Below are positions 23,314 through 36,914 of a DNA stretch of 64,000 bases, one piece after another. The notes below the pieces were generated by a model that was given only the letters and a program-made list of their open reading frames with translations, was not told the DNA's origin and searched no databases. A program made the translations under genes and the position numbers. Each line of letters starts with the position of its first letter. Position 1 is the first letter of the stretch. The stretch comes from Zychaea mexicana (lineage: Eukaryota > Mucoromycota > Mucoromycetes > Mucorales > Lichtheimiaceae), in NCBI RefSeq assembly GCF_025766255.1, contig NW_026516715.1, positions 1-64,000 of the forward strand. The letters are read 5' to 3'.

Positions 23314-24265
23314 AAAAGAGTAGATTGTATAGTTAGAATCCATCCTTTTGTACTAATAATAAACCTTTGTTCTTTATTAACAAAAGCACTTGCTCTTTTT
23401 TTCTATTAGCGCGCTTTTATTGAAAAGTTGGTCAATGTAATTCTTGACACCATCCTAGTAGTAGTTGATAGTAGCTCGACCAGGACCCTGATCTTTCGAG
23501 GTTTTCAGCATGGTAGCAACCAGGACTGGAATTTAGGGTTATTTACGTATATTACACGTAAACAACAACATCGCACACGCCGGAACTGCATGTGAATGCA
23601 TAAAAGTCAAAGTGTGCTTGCATCAGCATCAAAAAAAAAAAAGAACTGCTTCACATGACCGATGCGCTTGTCGCTTTTTGATAAAGTTACATTCACGTCG
23701 TGTATCGGTGTCCATTTTATCATTGGCAAAGAGGGGGGGGCAGTTCTCGCCCTTAGTTTCATGTAAGGTAGTGTGCGTGGTAAGGTTCAAGTGTTTTTAA
23801 CATGGCGGCGGCGCATGCGGCGCGCCGTTCGCTGGTGCAATGATTCTTCAGACCAGAACTTAGCAATATTCATGCTATGAAAGGAAACTGTCTGCCACGC
23901 ATTATAAAAAAATACACGGTGGGAAAAAAAATATAGGGCAGCTTATCCCGCCTGTCTACACTCTGCTTGTTTCCTTTCAATGTGCACCCAAAAGAAAGAG
24001 TTCTTAGGGCTACACTTTAGATAACGGGCAAACAGGGTGAAATAAAAGCTATAAAGGCTAGAAAATTTGTAAATTCTCCACAAAATTCGATAGCAAGCGT
24101 TCCTAGGTTGGAAGCAGAAAAAAAAAGGAAATTCAGTTTTACCGGGCGACACGCCCCCACCAATTACAACTGGATTGAGATATGGGCCAAATGCATAATT
24201 CAAATCCTCTCTCTCTCCAAATTCCCTGTCTCTTTCTTTCCCTTCTTCTCCACTTTCTTTCTTCC
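23314..24265. other. intergenic, no gene seen
   Basis: This AT-rich spacer contains A- and G-homopolymer runs. The last 80 bp are pyrimidine-rich and are probably the leader of the tetraspanin-like gene. An in-frame Met at 24182 lies in that leader. Confidence 0.4.
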
Positions 24266-25325
24266 ATGCTCGCATACTTTTCCATACAACCGTCATCATC
24301 GCAAGATGGTGAGAAGCTTTCACTGCTACACCACAACGACGACGACGAAGCCTACAACAACAACAACAACAAGAAGCGATTATTACGGTACCGACGCTGG
24401 ATCCTCTTTACATCCATAATTCTACTTGCTGTAAAACAAAAATACATCTTTTCCTCCAAGCGCAAAACACTACAGATCGATGGAAAAAAAAAACATTGAA
24501 CGAGTCTTTACTTAGTTTACCATATCGTCCCTGGCGCTGTATTCTCTCCGATACTGTTCTACACATCAATGCCTGATGTACAGAACCACAAAGGCAAAAG
24601 GCATCACAGTCGTACCTTCCATCGGCCTTGAGCTCAACTGGTTCCATGCGCTGTTTGCATTGTTCTACGCATTGATACTCTCCATTTCACTCTCACTGCG
24701 CGGTTCGATTCACTGGGTATTACAACAATTTTTCATGCCATGATTAATATAAAAGAAAAATTATATACTGACTTTTTTATCAAGTACGTCATGCCACTCG
24801 TTGTTTTTGTGGGTTTCCAACTCGTACAAACAACGTGGATCTTGATGTTCGATCGGAATACATATGTCGTTGAACAGTTGGATGATTCATGGCAACGTGC
24901 TTATGATAGCAGTGACGGCGCGGTCCTGCTTAAACAACTGCAGGTGCGATTACAGTGCCAGGGGTTTGCCGGTCCGCTCGACAGAAACTTGCCCATGACG
25001 GGTACTGACGCGACGAACACAGAGCCATGTGTGGACAAACTGATAGCGACGTTTGGACAAGCAATCTATGCATGGGGCTTCGCGTTATGGGTGCTCAAGA
25101 TGATTCAGGTAATAGCAAGACGAATACACACACAGAGAGAGAGAGCAAGAGTTGCTAAAGCAGGACCCAACAAATATACAGATGGCAGGATTATTGGGAT
25201 GCTATGCGATCTATATCAGGATGGCGGACGATGGTGACGATCAGCAGACAAGTACAACTGCCATTGAACGAGAAGAAAAGGGCCACGGTACACGAACAGG
25301 ACAGGCGTGTGTCACGGTTACATAA
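24266..25325 (+). CDS. tetraspanin-like membrane protein
   Basis: Four in-phase exons, 24266-24430, 24516-24716, 24785-25108 and 25182-25325, give 277 aa. An upstream in-frame Met at 24182 would add a CT-rich-encoded stretch and is less likely. After an acidic/Asn-rich cytosolic N-terminus come helix 1 (WILFTSIILLAFTISSLALY, formed across intron 1), helix 2 (WFHALFALFYALILSISLSL), helix 3 (VMPLVVFVGFQLVQTTWILM), a large loop of about 75 residues with two Cys (LQCQGF, EPC), and helix 4 (AIYAWGFALWVLKMIQMAGL). The topology and loop size match fungal tetraspanins, but the CCG signature is not present, so the family call is moderate. The tail is hydrophilic. Confidence 0.72.
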
Positions 25326-25934
25326 GAAAATGAAGATCAATTTTCACTTCCAATTTGCCACTAACCTCTTTTAAATGTCTCTCTCGCCCCCCTCCCCCAC
25401 CTTTTTAAAGTTCTCTTTGCTGCTGCTGTAAATGTTTTCTGCATTATACATAATATATCGTTTCTTTCTTTTTTGGGGGTATTAGAGGGCTGGCCAAATA
25501 ACAACTACAACATCAAAGAACCCGCTTGACCCGAACAGAACCAATAAACGGATAATTATATATAATCAGCCACTGGATGGCAAGCTACATAGTTATAATA
25601 GTTAATATATAAGCAATATATATATATATATATATAAATGTGTGCGTGTGAGTGTAAACATGTAGGAAAAGAAAGAAAACTCGTCAACTTGCGCGCGCGC
25701 AGAGAAACATCAAATCAACCCGGGAAAGAGTAACGTATATACAAAGGCGAATATGCGTTTGTATGTTGTGTGAAGAAGAAGCAAAAGAAGAGTGAGTGAG
25801 TGACAGTGAGTGACAGTGAGTGAGTGAGTGAATGTGTGCTAGTGTGTGTCTGTGTGTGTGCGCAGAATTATGCAAAACAAAAGAAAGAAAGAGCGAAATA
25901 TCAACAGAAGAAAGAAATGTGGATCATGTTTTTT
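25326..25934. other. intergenic with simple repeats
   Basis: This spacer between the convergent tetraspanin-like and TUP1 genes contains a (TA)n run (about 25617-25637) and a GTGA/GACAGTGA minisatellite (about 25790-25835). No gene is supported. Confidence 0.5.
25790..25835. repeat. GTGA-type minisatellite
   Basis: Imperfect tandem units of GTGAGTGA and GTGACA are followed by a GT-rich stretch. It lies just past the TUP1 coding end, probably in 3'UTR. Confidence 0.7.
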
Positions 25935-28670
25935 TCAAGCTTATCAGGAAGGTCATGTTAGCAAAAAACGTTCTCTCGAATGTGGTTCGAATAGCAGCAA
26001 TGTTACTTACCAAGTGGCTCATAACTCCAGATTCTCGCGCGGTTATCTCCCGAGCCTGTTGCAAACAGTGGCCGTCCGGATGGACTTATAGCCACCGAGA
26101 TGACTAAATACACACAATGCATATAATTACGTTAGTATCTATTAGAGCTTCTCATTGCGTATCACACGGCGATCGCGATCAGACGTACCAGAATTTTTGT
26201 GTCCCTGAAGCATAAACTGCGTCTGTCCTGTCCGAGGATCCCAGAACTGCACCCCGCGATCTTTCGAGCCCGAAACAATCCAATTACCGTCCGGCGTGCA
26301 AGCAACCGACAACACAAAGTCCTTTTTGGGTTGGTTTTAAAGGGTTAGTAAATATATCGTTACACCGTCAAACCCCCTTCCCTCTTTCCGAATTACCTTG
26401 TGGCCAGTAAATGTCATCTTGCATGGACCCTTGGATCGATCTCTGTCCATACCACCATAGCCTCGTCCATCATTGTTTCCTAGCTGCCACATCTTGATCG
26501 TCTTATCCAAACTACCACTCACAAGCGACCGCCCATCCGGTGTGAACGCAACCGAATACACACTGTCCTTGTGGCCTTCCAGACGCTCCAAAGGCTGGGC
26601 AGTGTGAATGTCCCATACGCGGACCATCTTGTCTAGACTGCCCGCAGCAACCAGTCGACTGTCGGGCGAAATGGCAACACTCGTCACACCCGGATCCTTT
26701 TGATCCAGATCCTGAATCGGAATACAATGCATTTCCTTTTGTTCAATCATGCTCCATATCCGCACAGTGCGATCGCCCGATCCTGACACAATGACTCGAC
26801 CGTCTCGACTAAAGTCGAGTGAGTAAATGTCTTGCTCGTGTCCTCTGAAAACGTTTCGGATTTGGCGTTGACCAATGTCCCAGATCTAGTTGTTCCATCA
26901 TCGTGGTTACTACACATTTTGTTTGCTTTCTTTTCCCCAATATCAACAGGACATACTCGAATTTGTTTATCCTCGGCACCCGTGGCGAGGTATTTGCCAT
27001 CAGGACTAAAGCACACAGAGCGGATGTACAAGTCGCCATCTTTTTGAACGCCATCGTCTTGAAGTACACTACATTACATATCCCTGTTTAGCCCTTTCTT
27101 CCGCCTTGTAATGTTCGTCCCATAAAAAATAGGTGTTTACCATGACAAATTAGCAGTGGCGACATCGTAAATGTATGTTGCTCTGTTGCAGCCAGCGGCC
27201 ATCCACCGACCGTCGGCGCTAAACTTGACACAGCATACAACGCTAGGATGATCAATGCTGTGCAGTAAATCGACTTTAAGGTAGCGTGATGTCTTGGGAT
27301 TAAAGCTAGAAACAGAGGGGATTACATAGCAAAAAGAAGGATGAGAAAACCACACATCTTGCATTACACCTACAGAATATCAGAGAAAAGAGAGGCCTTA
27401 CAGTGCAAACCAATCGCGTCCTTCGACCTTCATGTTGGGTGGAACACTGTCAGGATCGACATCAGATAATCCGACCGGCGTTGTAGGTCCACCTGCACTA
27501 CCACCACCACCACCACCACCACCCATTTGACCCTTGGTTCGTTGTTGCTGTTGTGCTACCATAGCACTGTTATTACCGGGTGGGGGTGGAGGAGGACCAG
27601 ACGACATGGGCCCGTTCATCGATGAAGCTGATTTGCGTTTGGGTGTTCCAGCCGGATCGTTTGTTGTTATCGGAGCCGCGTGTGACGACGTGGGTGTGCC
27701 AGGCGCAGGTCCACTGCCACGTGGTGGGTATCCTCCTCCATAACCTTAAAAATATAAAGTGGATGTTCAGGGCTCGGATTAAAAAAAAAGTGTATAAAGG
27801 AAAGTATACAATTCCATTGTGTATTACCTTGGCCGGATCCATTCATGTAGCCAGGAGCGGAACCTGGCGGAGGGGGCGGAGGCGCTTGCGATGAAGGGGG
27901 ATAATGCGGAGGAAGCGCGTGATCTCCGGCTCCTCCTGCTCCTGCTGCTGCTGCTTGCGGTGGCGCCATCAACCCAGGTGGTGGCGGCCCTTGGCTGTTT
28001 CCGTTACCGTGCGCGTTCATAATCCCTCCAAAATAATTTGATGATCCTGGCCCAATGCTAGGTGGTTGTTGTTGTTGCTGATGATGAGATGGTGGCGCAG
28101 GCGGCGGTGGCTGTGGATGCGATCCACTGCTATTGTTGTTGCTGTTACTGTTGTTATTGCTACTGCTACTTGGCGGCATCGGTGCATGTTGGCCAGCGCG
28201 AACTTGAGCTTGCTCCAACTGTTGACGGAGTCGAGCAATTTCTTCTTCGTATCTAGACCGGCCGAAAAAATGACACAGATTCCCATATACATGAGTTTCT
28301 TGAAAAAATTACGCGTGTAGTAATACATATAGAAAAAGAGTATAAATAAACAATGAAACAAAACGTACTGCTTCTTCATGGCCTGTTGTTGTCTCTCAAT
28401 CTCTATAAGAGTCTGTTGGAAATTATGCATCTCTTGCAATTGTGTTGTCACTAATAGATAGCCAAAAAAAAACGTCAGTATTTATCGAATCGTAATGTTC
28501 AAAGAAAAAAAAAGAGATACTATACTTTTGTGCTCGATATTTTCTTTTTCGGTCTTATTCATGTAGACATCTCGAACAAGGTTATCGAATTCAGCCCGGA
28601 TGGCATCAAGCATCTCAATGATGCGATTTTGTGGACCAGGTACCACGGGTCGATGGCTGTACACAGACAT
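25935..28670 (-). CDS. TUP1: TUP1-like general transcriptional corepressor, WD40
   Basis: Ten exons: 28670-28526, 28450-28369, 28252-27828, 27744-27402, 27305-27141, 27068-26957, 26885-26397, 26321-26189, 26103-26011 and a 5-nt last exon 25939-25935. This gives about 663 aa. If the last GTAAGT donor is ignored, the protein instead ends after two different residues (stop at 26003-26005). The N-terminal helix ([37 protein letters not shown]) is the Tup1 tetramerisation/Ssn6-binding region. A Pro/Gln/Gly/Asn-rich linker covers about 95-330. Seven WD40 blades follow, including [40 protein letters not shown] and [12 protein letters not shown]. It is recruited by DNA-binding repressors to silence genes. 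Confidence 0.95.
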
Positions 28671-30359
28671 GCTATAACAAAAAAAAAGTGTCAATAGGAG
28701 CTACGCGGAATGTACTATACGAGTGTGTTTGAGGGGAGAGAGAGAGAGAGAGACAAGGGAAACGCCCAATTCAGGAGTAGAAACGCGGAATTTGTTATAG
28801 ATGGAAGAAAAGGGTATAAAGTGGAATATGAAAAAAAATAAAGATGTCAAAGTAAATCCACACCTGGGTTCAATTGTAAAAGATCTTGAGTCTTTTTAAC
28901 CTCTTTCCGGACTGAGCTGAAGAAGAAAAAGACGCACAGCTAAAAGAGAGATGGACCGTGCAAAGGTTGCAAAAAGATGGGATCGCAAAGCGGAGTATAT
29001 ACAACTGCGTGTAACCGTCCCTGTTGGCGTCAACTCGTCAAACGACAAAGTTCGTCAAACGACAAAGTAGAGATGTGTGTGTGTGTGTGTGGGCTTTGCC
29101 ACTTTCGGCCCTCGCTGATGCTTTGAACCTTATGCATTGGGATTGTCGTATATTGTTTGTACTTGTTGTTTGTCATCCCCCTCTACATCGGTTCCCCCTT
29201 CCCATCTCTCCTTCGGACATTTTCAAAAGGTCCACGACCTGAAACATCAGAAATTCTGATACAAGTTCCCGTTTGCCAGGGATCTGTCACATCGTTCCCG
29301 TCGTTTTTCCCACGTAAGATGATGACATGGTTTGGATAGATGATGTACTTCTTGGAGAAGTCGCTCGAGTGTGTATACATTTATACTTGCAGCACAGCTT
29401 CTTACAGTCATCTAGATGCAGCTCTCGAGAATGAATAGTCTATTGTTCCTCATGATGACACAACTAACAGTATTGCTAAAACATCTACATGCATTGTCTT
29501 GATAGAAAAAGAAATATATCTCAGTAACTGCTGATGATAGTAGATCAAGCACCCATTACTGTCGTAGCAACAAAAGTACTTGTCTGTCTCTGTACTTGGA
29601 ATTTACAGCAGTAGCCACATTTGATGTTACCACTCACCTTTTATATTGTAACGGTGATATAAGGGAATGCCCAAACTTGTGCCTTATTACTAACTACTTG
29701 CTTGTTGTGTACAGTCATGTCTGCTCAGCGGATTGCAAAAGCTAATTTATATAGTTGATAAAGATTGATAATTCAGTGAGCGAGCAGTTGACAAAAATGG
29801 ACATCTTCAGCGTCAGTAACGAATCGGTCATGTTATAAAGTACGTTTCTCTGATAGATATTGTTCTGTGCTGCCGTCGTGGTGACATTGCACAATATCTG
29901 AAAAGCAATTTTTCCATACGTAAATACCGATAATCAATGATCTCATTCTAATATAAGCGATGGATTATTTTGAATTTTCTTTCTGCCGCGGGCGCTAAGA
30001 ATGCATTAGAGATAGCAGTAAGAAAACTAACTCTTTCTGAAGCGAGAAGGGGTTGGGGGGGGGCAGGCTGGTTTTGCTAGAGCGGACTTTCAAGAGTGGC
30101 ACTTCATCGAGAAAGTTGAGTTTTTTTTTGTGGTGCGTTTTGCGTTGACTGAGTGCTTTCCCAAAAGGTAACGTGTCGAAAGAAGCAAAGAGAGAGCCAA
30201 GAGGCTAAAAAAACGATAGAAAAAGAAAGAGCAGAGTAAGAGAGGGTGTAGCATGCCAAAACTATAAAGATGACTAATAAACCCCGGCCGGTTTAATTGT
30301 CTACATTACGCGCGCGTCGAACAGTTTTTCTTTTTTTAAAACGAAACAAGCCTCCCATC
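28671..30359. other. divergent intergenic region (TUP1 / SEC24 promoters)
   Basis: This 1.7-kb gap between divergent genes has GA- and GT-microsatellites (28737-28753 and about 29073-29091) and a G-run near 30055. The TUP1 start is preceded by TTATAG, so a 5'UTR intron is possible. No ORF of coding quality is seen. Confidence 0.45.
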
Positions 30360-33300
30360 ATGGCTAGTCAGCAACCGCCGTACCCTTCACCAATGCAGCA
30401 GCAACCATTACCACCGCCTACCCAACAACAACAGCAACCACAGGCTAGACCTCTGCCAATGGGTGATGGCAAGATGACTCCAGCTCCAGCTGGTTATCGA
30501 CCTCCTGCACCACCAGGAGCAGCCGGAGGTTACCCGGGAATGCCTTATCGCGCTGCTTCTTCAGGCACACCGCCACCTCCCGGTTCACCCATGATGCGTC
30601 CTCCGGGATTCCGACCACCAATGCAACAACAACAACAACAACAACAACAACCATACCAACGTCCTCCTCCTCAACCAGGAATGCCAATGTCACCACCGCT
30701 TGCTAACGTCGGTTCACCTGGATTCCAAGGCTCACCTGTTCCTCGACCGCGTACCATGTCTCCTCCTGTAGTAGTAGGCACACAGCAGCAGCAGCAGCAG
30801 CACTCAGTACCAGGAAGCCCACCACCTGCTACTACACAAAGCCCGACCGTATCGGCCGGGTCGTCTGCGCCTCAGTCACCCATCACTGAACATCATCGCT
30901 CGACGCGAAAGCGAATGTATCCCGAGCAAATCACAAAGGCTTACATGGATCAATCTGCTACTGCATCATCGCCTATGGATAATCACTTTTCTCCTGGATA
31001 CCAACAACAATCCTATCCTCCACAACAACAACAACAACAACAACAACAGCCAATGCAGATGCAGAATTCACCAGTGCCAACAATGGCTGCTCAAGCATAC
31101 CCAGGAACGCAGCAACAACCGATAGGTGGACAGTTGAACACATTGGCTGGTCAGTTTGGTGGTATGAACCTTGCAGGTCCTCCAGTACGTGTCACTCCCT
31201 CTCTTTGGGTCCAAGGACAATGAAAAATGGGGGGATGGCTAAAAAAATCGATTAAACTTTTTTTTCTTTGTTCAGGCTCAGGCAAAGTCGATCCCATTAC
31301 TCGGAGCTGCGCCCGTTATCACCGATTTGAATGCTCCTGCACCAACCATCAATTTACCTCAAAATGTATGTGATCATCAGTTAGGTTGGAAAGGGGGACG
31401 GATTCGCAAAGATGGCGTATAATATCAGTAGTCAATAGACTAGGCTAACTTAGGGTGGTGGTAGTATTAAGTGGAAATGAAAGTCTAACACCGGTTTTTT
31501 ATTTCTCTCCAGTCATCCATCACCAACTCACCCTATGCCAACGCGGAAGAGTCATTTAAATGCTGTACTGTCAATGCTATTCCTTCCACCGAATCAGTCT
31601 TGAAAAAGTCGAAATTACCACTTGCTTTGGTTCTTGCACCGTATAGAACTTCTGAAGGTGATCATGTAAGTCTTTGTTCTTATTTTGACAGCACATTGAC
31701 AATTCCACCCCCTTTAATATCAACTTATTGTTTTCGCTAGGATCAAGTGCCAGTCATTTCAGATTCAGTGATCGCTAGATGTCGACGATGCCGTACATAC
31801 ATTAATCCCTATGTGACTTTTGTGGAAGGCGGTCAACGATGGAAGTGTAACATGTGCTTTTTGCTGAATGATGGTAACTGCATGGATATGGAAATTTGAA
31901 CGAACAAAAAAGGGGAAAAACACGGGTTCTTGTGTGTTCTGACATGTTTTGTTGTATATAGTACCTGCCGCTTTTGACTTTGATAATGAAACACGACAAA
32001 CTGCGGATCGATGGAAGCGTGCTGAACTGAACTATGCCTGTGTTGAATATGTTGCACCTACCGAATACATGGTAAGCTTTCTCAAAAGAAGGTGGGGTGG
32101 GGTGGGGAGGGGGGGCAGGCAGTAATTTGGGAAATATTGACATTGGGATGGGTGGGGTTTTGTTTATTTGCTCAACCGGTAAAAAAAAAAAACGAAATAT
32201 AGGTTCGTCCTCCTCAAGCACCTTCTTACATCTTTGTCATTGATGTATCCTATTCGGCTGTACAATCGGGCATGGTGGCAACAGCAGCTCGCACAATCTT
32301 GGACTCCTTGGATCGTATTCCAAACGACCAAAGGCGCACACAAGTCGGTTTCATCACTGTTGACAGCTCGCTCCACTTTTACAATTTGAACCATACGTTA
32401 TCCGAGCCACAGATGCTGGTTGTGTCGGAATTGGAGGATGTGTTCTTGCCCACGCCATCCCATTTGTTGGTCAACTTGTCGGATAGCAGAGAACTTGTTC
32501 AGGCATTCTTGGAAAAGCTGCCCGATATGTTCAAGGAGACGGCAAATGTCAATAATGCTCTTGGTACGGCTTTACAGGCAGCGTTTAAGATTGTGGTACG
32601 TTATCTTTCTTTCTTAAATGAAGAGGTTGTTTATTGTGAAATCTATGCTGAAAAAAAAATGTTGTTCGTATTAGTCTCCTTATGGTGGTAAGATTGTTTG
32701 CTTGCAATCGACTTTACCCAACATGGGCACTGGTGCACTGAAGCCTCGTGAGGATCCTAAAGTGTTGGGAACACCAAAGGTAGCACAATAACATTTGCAA
32801 AGTCGGGTATGGCTCCTTGAGATGTGACTAAACAGTATGTCGATATATTAGGAGACACCATTGCTCAATGCTGGTTCGCCGTTCTTCAAGTCGTTTGCTG
32901 TGGACTGCTCACGATCTCAAGTATCATGCGACATGCTTATTTTTGGTGGACAGTATGCGGATGTTGCGACATTAGGTAAATATCTCTCAAGTCAGAAAGG
33001 AAAAAAAAAGAAACCAGATCAAATGAAATAACCTCAACTATGACAACACACACAGGATGCTTACCACGATTCACGGGTGGCCAAACCTACTATTATCCTG
33101 GTTTCCACGCAAGTCGTACTGAAGATGCCACCAAATTTGCGCACGAGTTCTCCGAGTTGCTAGCAGAGCAAATCGGTTTGGAAGCTGTATTGCGCGTTCG
33201 GGCATCGCGTAACTTGCGTATGAGTGCTTTCCATGGAAACTTCTTTATCCGATCGACAGATCTGTTGGCCTTGCCCAATGTACCCCGTAACCAGAACTAT

Positions 33301-34633
33301 GTGATCGAGGTCGCTATTGAAGACGAACTTCGCGGCCCTACAGCATGCTTCCAAACTGCTTTGCTTCACACTACGTGTTCTGGCGAGCGTCGTATCCGTG
33401 TCATCACCTTGTGCTTGCCTGTGACAACCTCTGTACCGGAAATGATCGCAAGCATCAACCAAAGAGCCATGGTTTCGTATCTTGCTAACAAAGGTAAATG
33501 ATAGTGTCACGTGTGAAAAAAGGGGTGGGGGAGATCTTTGTTTTTTTTTTTACTAAACAACCCATGATTATATGCACCCAGCAATCGAACGTGGTCTTAC
33601 ATCCAAGCTGGAGGATGCCCGTGATGCAGTTGTCAACAAGACGGTTGATATTTTGGGTGTCTACAAGTCGCAAGTCCTTGGTATTGGCAAGGGATCCACT
33701 TCACCGCAGCTTACTGTACCTGACAATCTGAAACTTCTTCCAATCCTGGCTCTTGCTCTGATTAAGCATGTAAGTAAAATATGAAGAAACTGTATACACA
33801 AATCTTTACTAGACTGAATAATAACTCGCTTTTTAGGATGCATTGCGCAATACCTCACGTCTGCCAAGCGATGCCAGATCAAATGCAATCAATCTTGTTC
33901 GGACAATGCCCCTCCAATTATTGATTCCATTCTTATATCCTAACTTGTACGCTTTGCACACGATGCCACCAGAGGTAAAATAAGATTACACGTACTTACT
34001 TTCTTTAGGCTGTTTCCTTCTCACACACAAGATGCAATTGTTAGGCCGGTGAAATATCTGAAAAGGGTGTTGTATTCCCGCCCCCATTGAACCTGACGAC
34101 TGAACGACTCGAACCACATGGCTGTTATCTGTTGGAAAATGGCCAAGATATCTTTATCTGGGTCGGTCGTGGTGTAGTTCCACAATTGTGCGTTGATTTC
34201 TTTGGCGTCAAGTCATACGAGCAATTACACAGCGGCAAGGTATATTACAGCGTTGGGAAACCGTTTACCGGTGGGAAGAACACTGTTGCTCATACTTGTT
34301 TGTTTTTTGGGTGGCCGATCTTAGATGACACTTCCTGTAGTAGACACGGCAATCAACAGAAAGGCAAACTTGTTGATTGGCAAGATACGAGAAATGCGCC
34401 GTGGTAACTACTATCCAACAGTATATATCGTCAAGGAAGATAGCGATCCTGCATTGAGATTATGGTTCCTGGCCCATTTGGTCGAAGACCGACTTGACGG
34501 CTCGATGGGATACCAGTCGTTCTTGCAGCACCTTAAAGACAGGGTAAGGAATATCAACCATGTTTTTGTTCTGACTAGTGCGTGTTAGTAACTTACAGGT
34601 AAATTTCCATAGGTCAACGCTGGCTCATTCTAA
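30360..34633 (+). CDS. SEC24: COPII coat cargo-adaptor subunit Sec24
   Basis: Fourteen exons join without frame conflict: 30360-31184, 31276-31365, 31513-31665, 31741-31873, 31962-32071, 32203-32595, 32675-32779, 32852-32975, 33056-33493, 33582-33769, 33837-33974, 34045-34239, 34325-34543 and 34613-34633. The product is about 1,043 aa. The Pro/Gln-rich N-terminus (1-275) is followed by the zinc finger [10 protein letters not shown]…WKCNMC, the trunk starting [16 protein letters not shown], the beta-sandwich, the helical domain and the C-terminal gelsolin-like domain ([11 protein letters not shown]). Sec24 with Sec23 forms the inner COPII coat at ER exit sites and binds cargo signals. The last exon is only 21 nt. 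Confidence 0.97.
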
Positions 34634-34900
34634 AGTAAAACCGAGAAAAAAACAACCACATATAACTTTTTCTTTCTTCTTTGTCCCCCCCCAACCCTTA
34701 TATTCCTATTACTTACTTTTTACACGCCACCCTTTCTAAACACAACAACATACAGCAGCAACAAAAAGATAATTGCTCCTTATATGCTAAGCAACAAAAC
34801 AAATGTATGCAACATCTAACGTACAACTAGTCTCTTTTTTTATTATATAACAACACAATAACACAATGAAAAAGTAAAACCAACAGAGATAGAAATCATT

Positions 34901-35907
34901 TTATTGAATAACCTTGTCTGGTGACAAAATACAATCAATCTTTTGATCAAATGGCTCGACTGGAATCCTGCCTGCCTCAAGCAATTGTGCCGAAAGTGCA
35001 AGACCCACTGATATTGATATATAGCAAAAGTGTTATTGCTTATGTTTTGTTCGTTATTTGCTTCTCCATTGTGCACATACCTGTTTTTGGATGCTGGCGA
35101 TCATGAGCGGCAGACCAAGCATTGCAAGCACGTATATACTTGTCGTAATAACTAAATGTGTGTGATACATGTTATCGAAATGTTGCGTTATTCTAAAGGC
35201 ACTACAGATGCTGCTTGCATACCCTTTGCCGTGACCAATACGATTACGGTCGGTATCAAAAGCCATGGCTGGTACAATGATCAAATCCAAACCATCCTTT
35301 TCCAGAGCTGAACAATATTCATGGTTAGAAAAAATTGGTAACCTTCCTCTTTCTTTTGCTTACCATTTTCCATCAGTTGCTCATGCGATGGTTCCGGGAT
35401 ATTCCACTTATTGACAGGTAGTGCTAAATATTCGTCCCAGGACCTGATCTTGACCATTTCCATGTCATCCTTGGTCCAGCGTGGTACATAGCATGATTTG
35501 TCTAATGGACACACCGAATAAAACTGTCAAATTCTAAAACAGCCGCTTTTTGTTTGTATATATATTGTACCTGAATGTAAAATATGATGAATAATAGCTC
35601 GCGTATCTATCTCGCCACCCGGGAGACTAATGTAGACGCTGACATGACGACTGGCACGATATGCTTCGAGATCAAATAACCTTTGAATGACTTGCTCAGC
35701 TAGAATAATGTTTGTTCCATTTATAAAACACAGCATTACCGCAAAAGAATTGAGAAAGTTAACAACACTTTGGGTAAGGTTTTTCTCCCTTGTTCAGTGA
35801 ATGAATCAGTTACATTCAGCGGTGATGGTGCTTGGTGAAACAGCTTTAAGTTGAAATTTCAGTTCCTTGCGCAATGTACGTTTCAGGGCAACCAGTGCTG
35901 TAGACAT
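34901..35907 (-). CDS. MTHFS: 5-formyltetrahydrofolate cyclo-ligase (MTHFS)
   Basis: Six exons, 35907-35814, 35699-35571, 35501-35364, 35307-35223, 35151-35081 and 35007-34901, give 207 aa, the family length. The N-terminal helix is ALKRTLRKELKFQLKAV. Strand VSVYISLPGGEIDT, then the CYVPRW block, the conserved substrate segment WNIPEPSHEQL (normally W-x-I-P-E-P), and DLIIVPAMAFDTDRNRIGHGKGYYD, the nucleotide/substrate loop, follow in order. The C-terminus is VGLALSAQ…DCILSPDKVI. The enzyme converts 5-formyl-THF to 5,10-methenyl-THF with ATP. It is convergent with SEC24, with 267 bp between the stops. Confidence 0.96.
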
Positions 35908-36844
35908 TTTTCTTATCAATACACAGTCTAGTTTGGGTGCGGGATAGTGGAGGGGGGTGTGCGAACTGCGGGAACACTCCAACAGATCGGATCTCAATAA
36001 TAAATATATAGATCTTTCTTGCCGTTTATATAAATCCGTACCTTGGCAGCCACATTTAGTGATATGTGCCGTATACCAAAAAGCATAGGTAACCTCATAA
36101 AGATAATTTGTTCTGTTTCCCATAGTTTCAATATAGTAGACAGTGCTTATATCTGCTATTCCTGGTCTGGAGAGATGTTATTCTTCTCAGTCTGCATAAT
36201 ACTGGGCACACTTTACTGCAACACTTGACTACAACGGTAAAGAGTATGAGTGAAAAACAGAACAATGGATCAAGTCAATCGAACAAGCCTTTTCATTTAA
36301 TGAAGACTGGCTCGACTTGGTCTTTATATCGAGCTTTGGGAATCTGTCACTACTATAAGAAAGGACAAACACTGCTACTGCTCTACATCAAAATTGGTTA
36401 TTACTTCTTTGTCTCCATGTAATTAGAAAGGGGGTTAAATACAAAGAGAGTCCTTTTCATAGTTAACCGAGACACCCCAATGAACCATGATAATACGAGT
36501 TACTTTGAGCGATTTACAGAGAAAACAAGGTTACTATGATAATAATTATACACATTGAAATGTGTGTCTCTACCCTCCTAAAACAGAACACTGATCATCA
36601 CATGAAGACATGTAATTAAATGTATCATGGTCGTAGCAAGACGATTGTCTAAAGCAAGAGGGCTCACAATAGCAAGTCATTCTATATATACACAGCCGAG
36701 GAAGACGACGTGTTTAAAAAAAGAAGCATCACTTCCCCGCGACCGAAAAAGGAAAAGACGATGAGGTCAACGAGAAATTCAAACGTCACATACTCAAAAG
36801 AGACCGGCGGCGGTTACTTTTATTTTAACCGCACCCCTTCTCTG

Positions 36845-36875
<31 letters not shown>

Positions 36876-36914
36876 TATTACTAATCTTCCCTCCCCTTTT
36901 TCCCCAAAACGTCA
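35908..36914. other. intergenic, divergent promoters
   Basis: This spacer between the MTHFS and BAG6-like starts contains a 58-codon Met ORF near 36246 with no recognisable features. A long CT microsatellite (about 36838-36875) lies directly upstream of the BAG6-like start, probably as promoter or leader sequence. Confidence 0.45.

Noticed and set aside
24182..24265. Upstream Met for the tetraspanin-like gene
   Set aside because: The added residues come from a CT-rich leader (SLQIPCLFLSLLLHF), and the downstream Met gives the expected cytosolic N-terminus.
25790..25860. GTGA/GT repeat tract as a possible CRISPR or regulatory array
   Set aside because: Units are 4-8 bp without unique spacers; it is a simple minisatellite in a 3' flank of a fungal gene.
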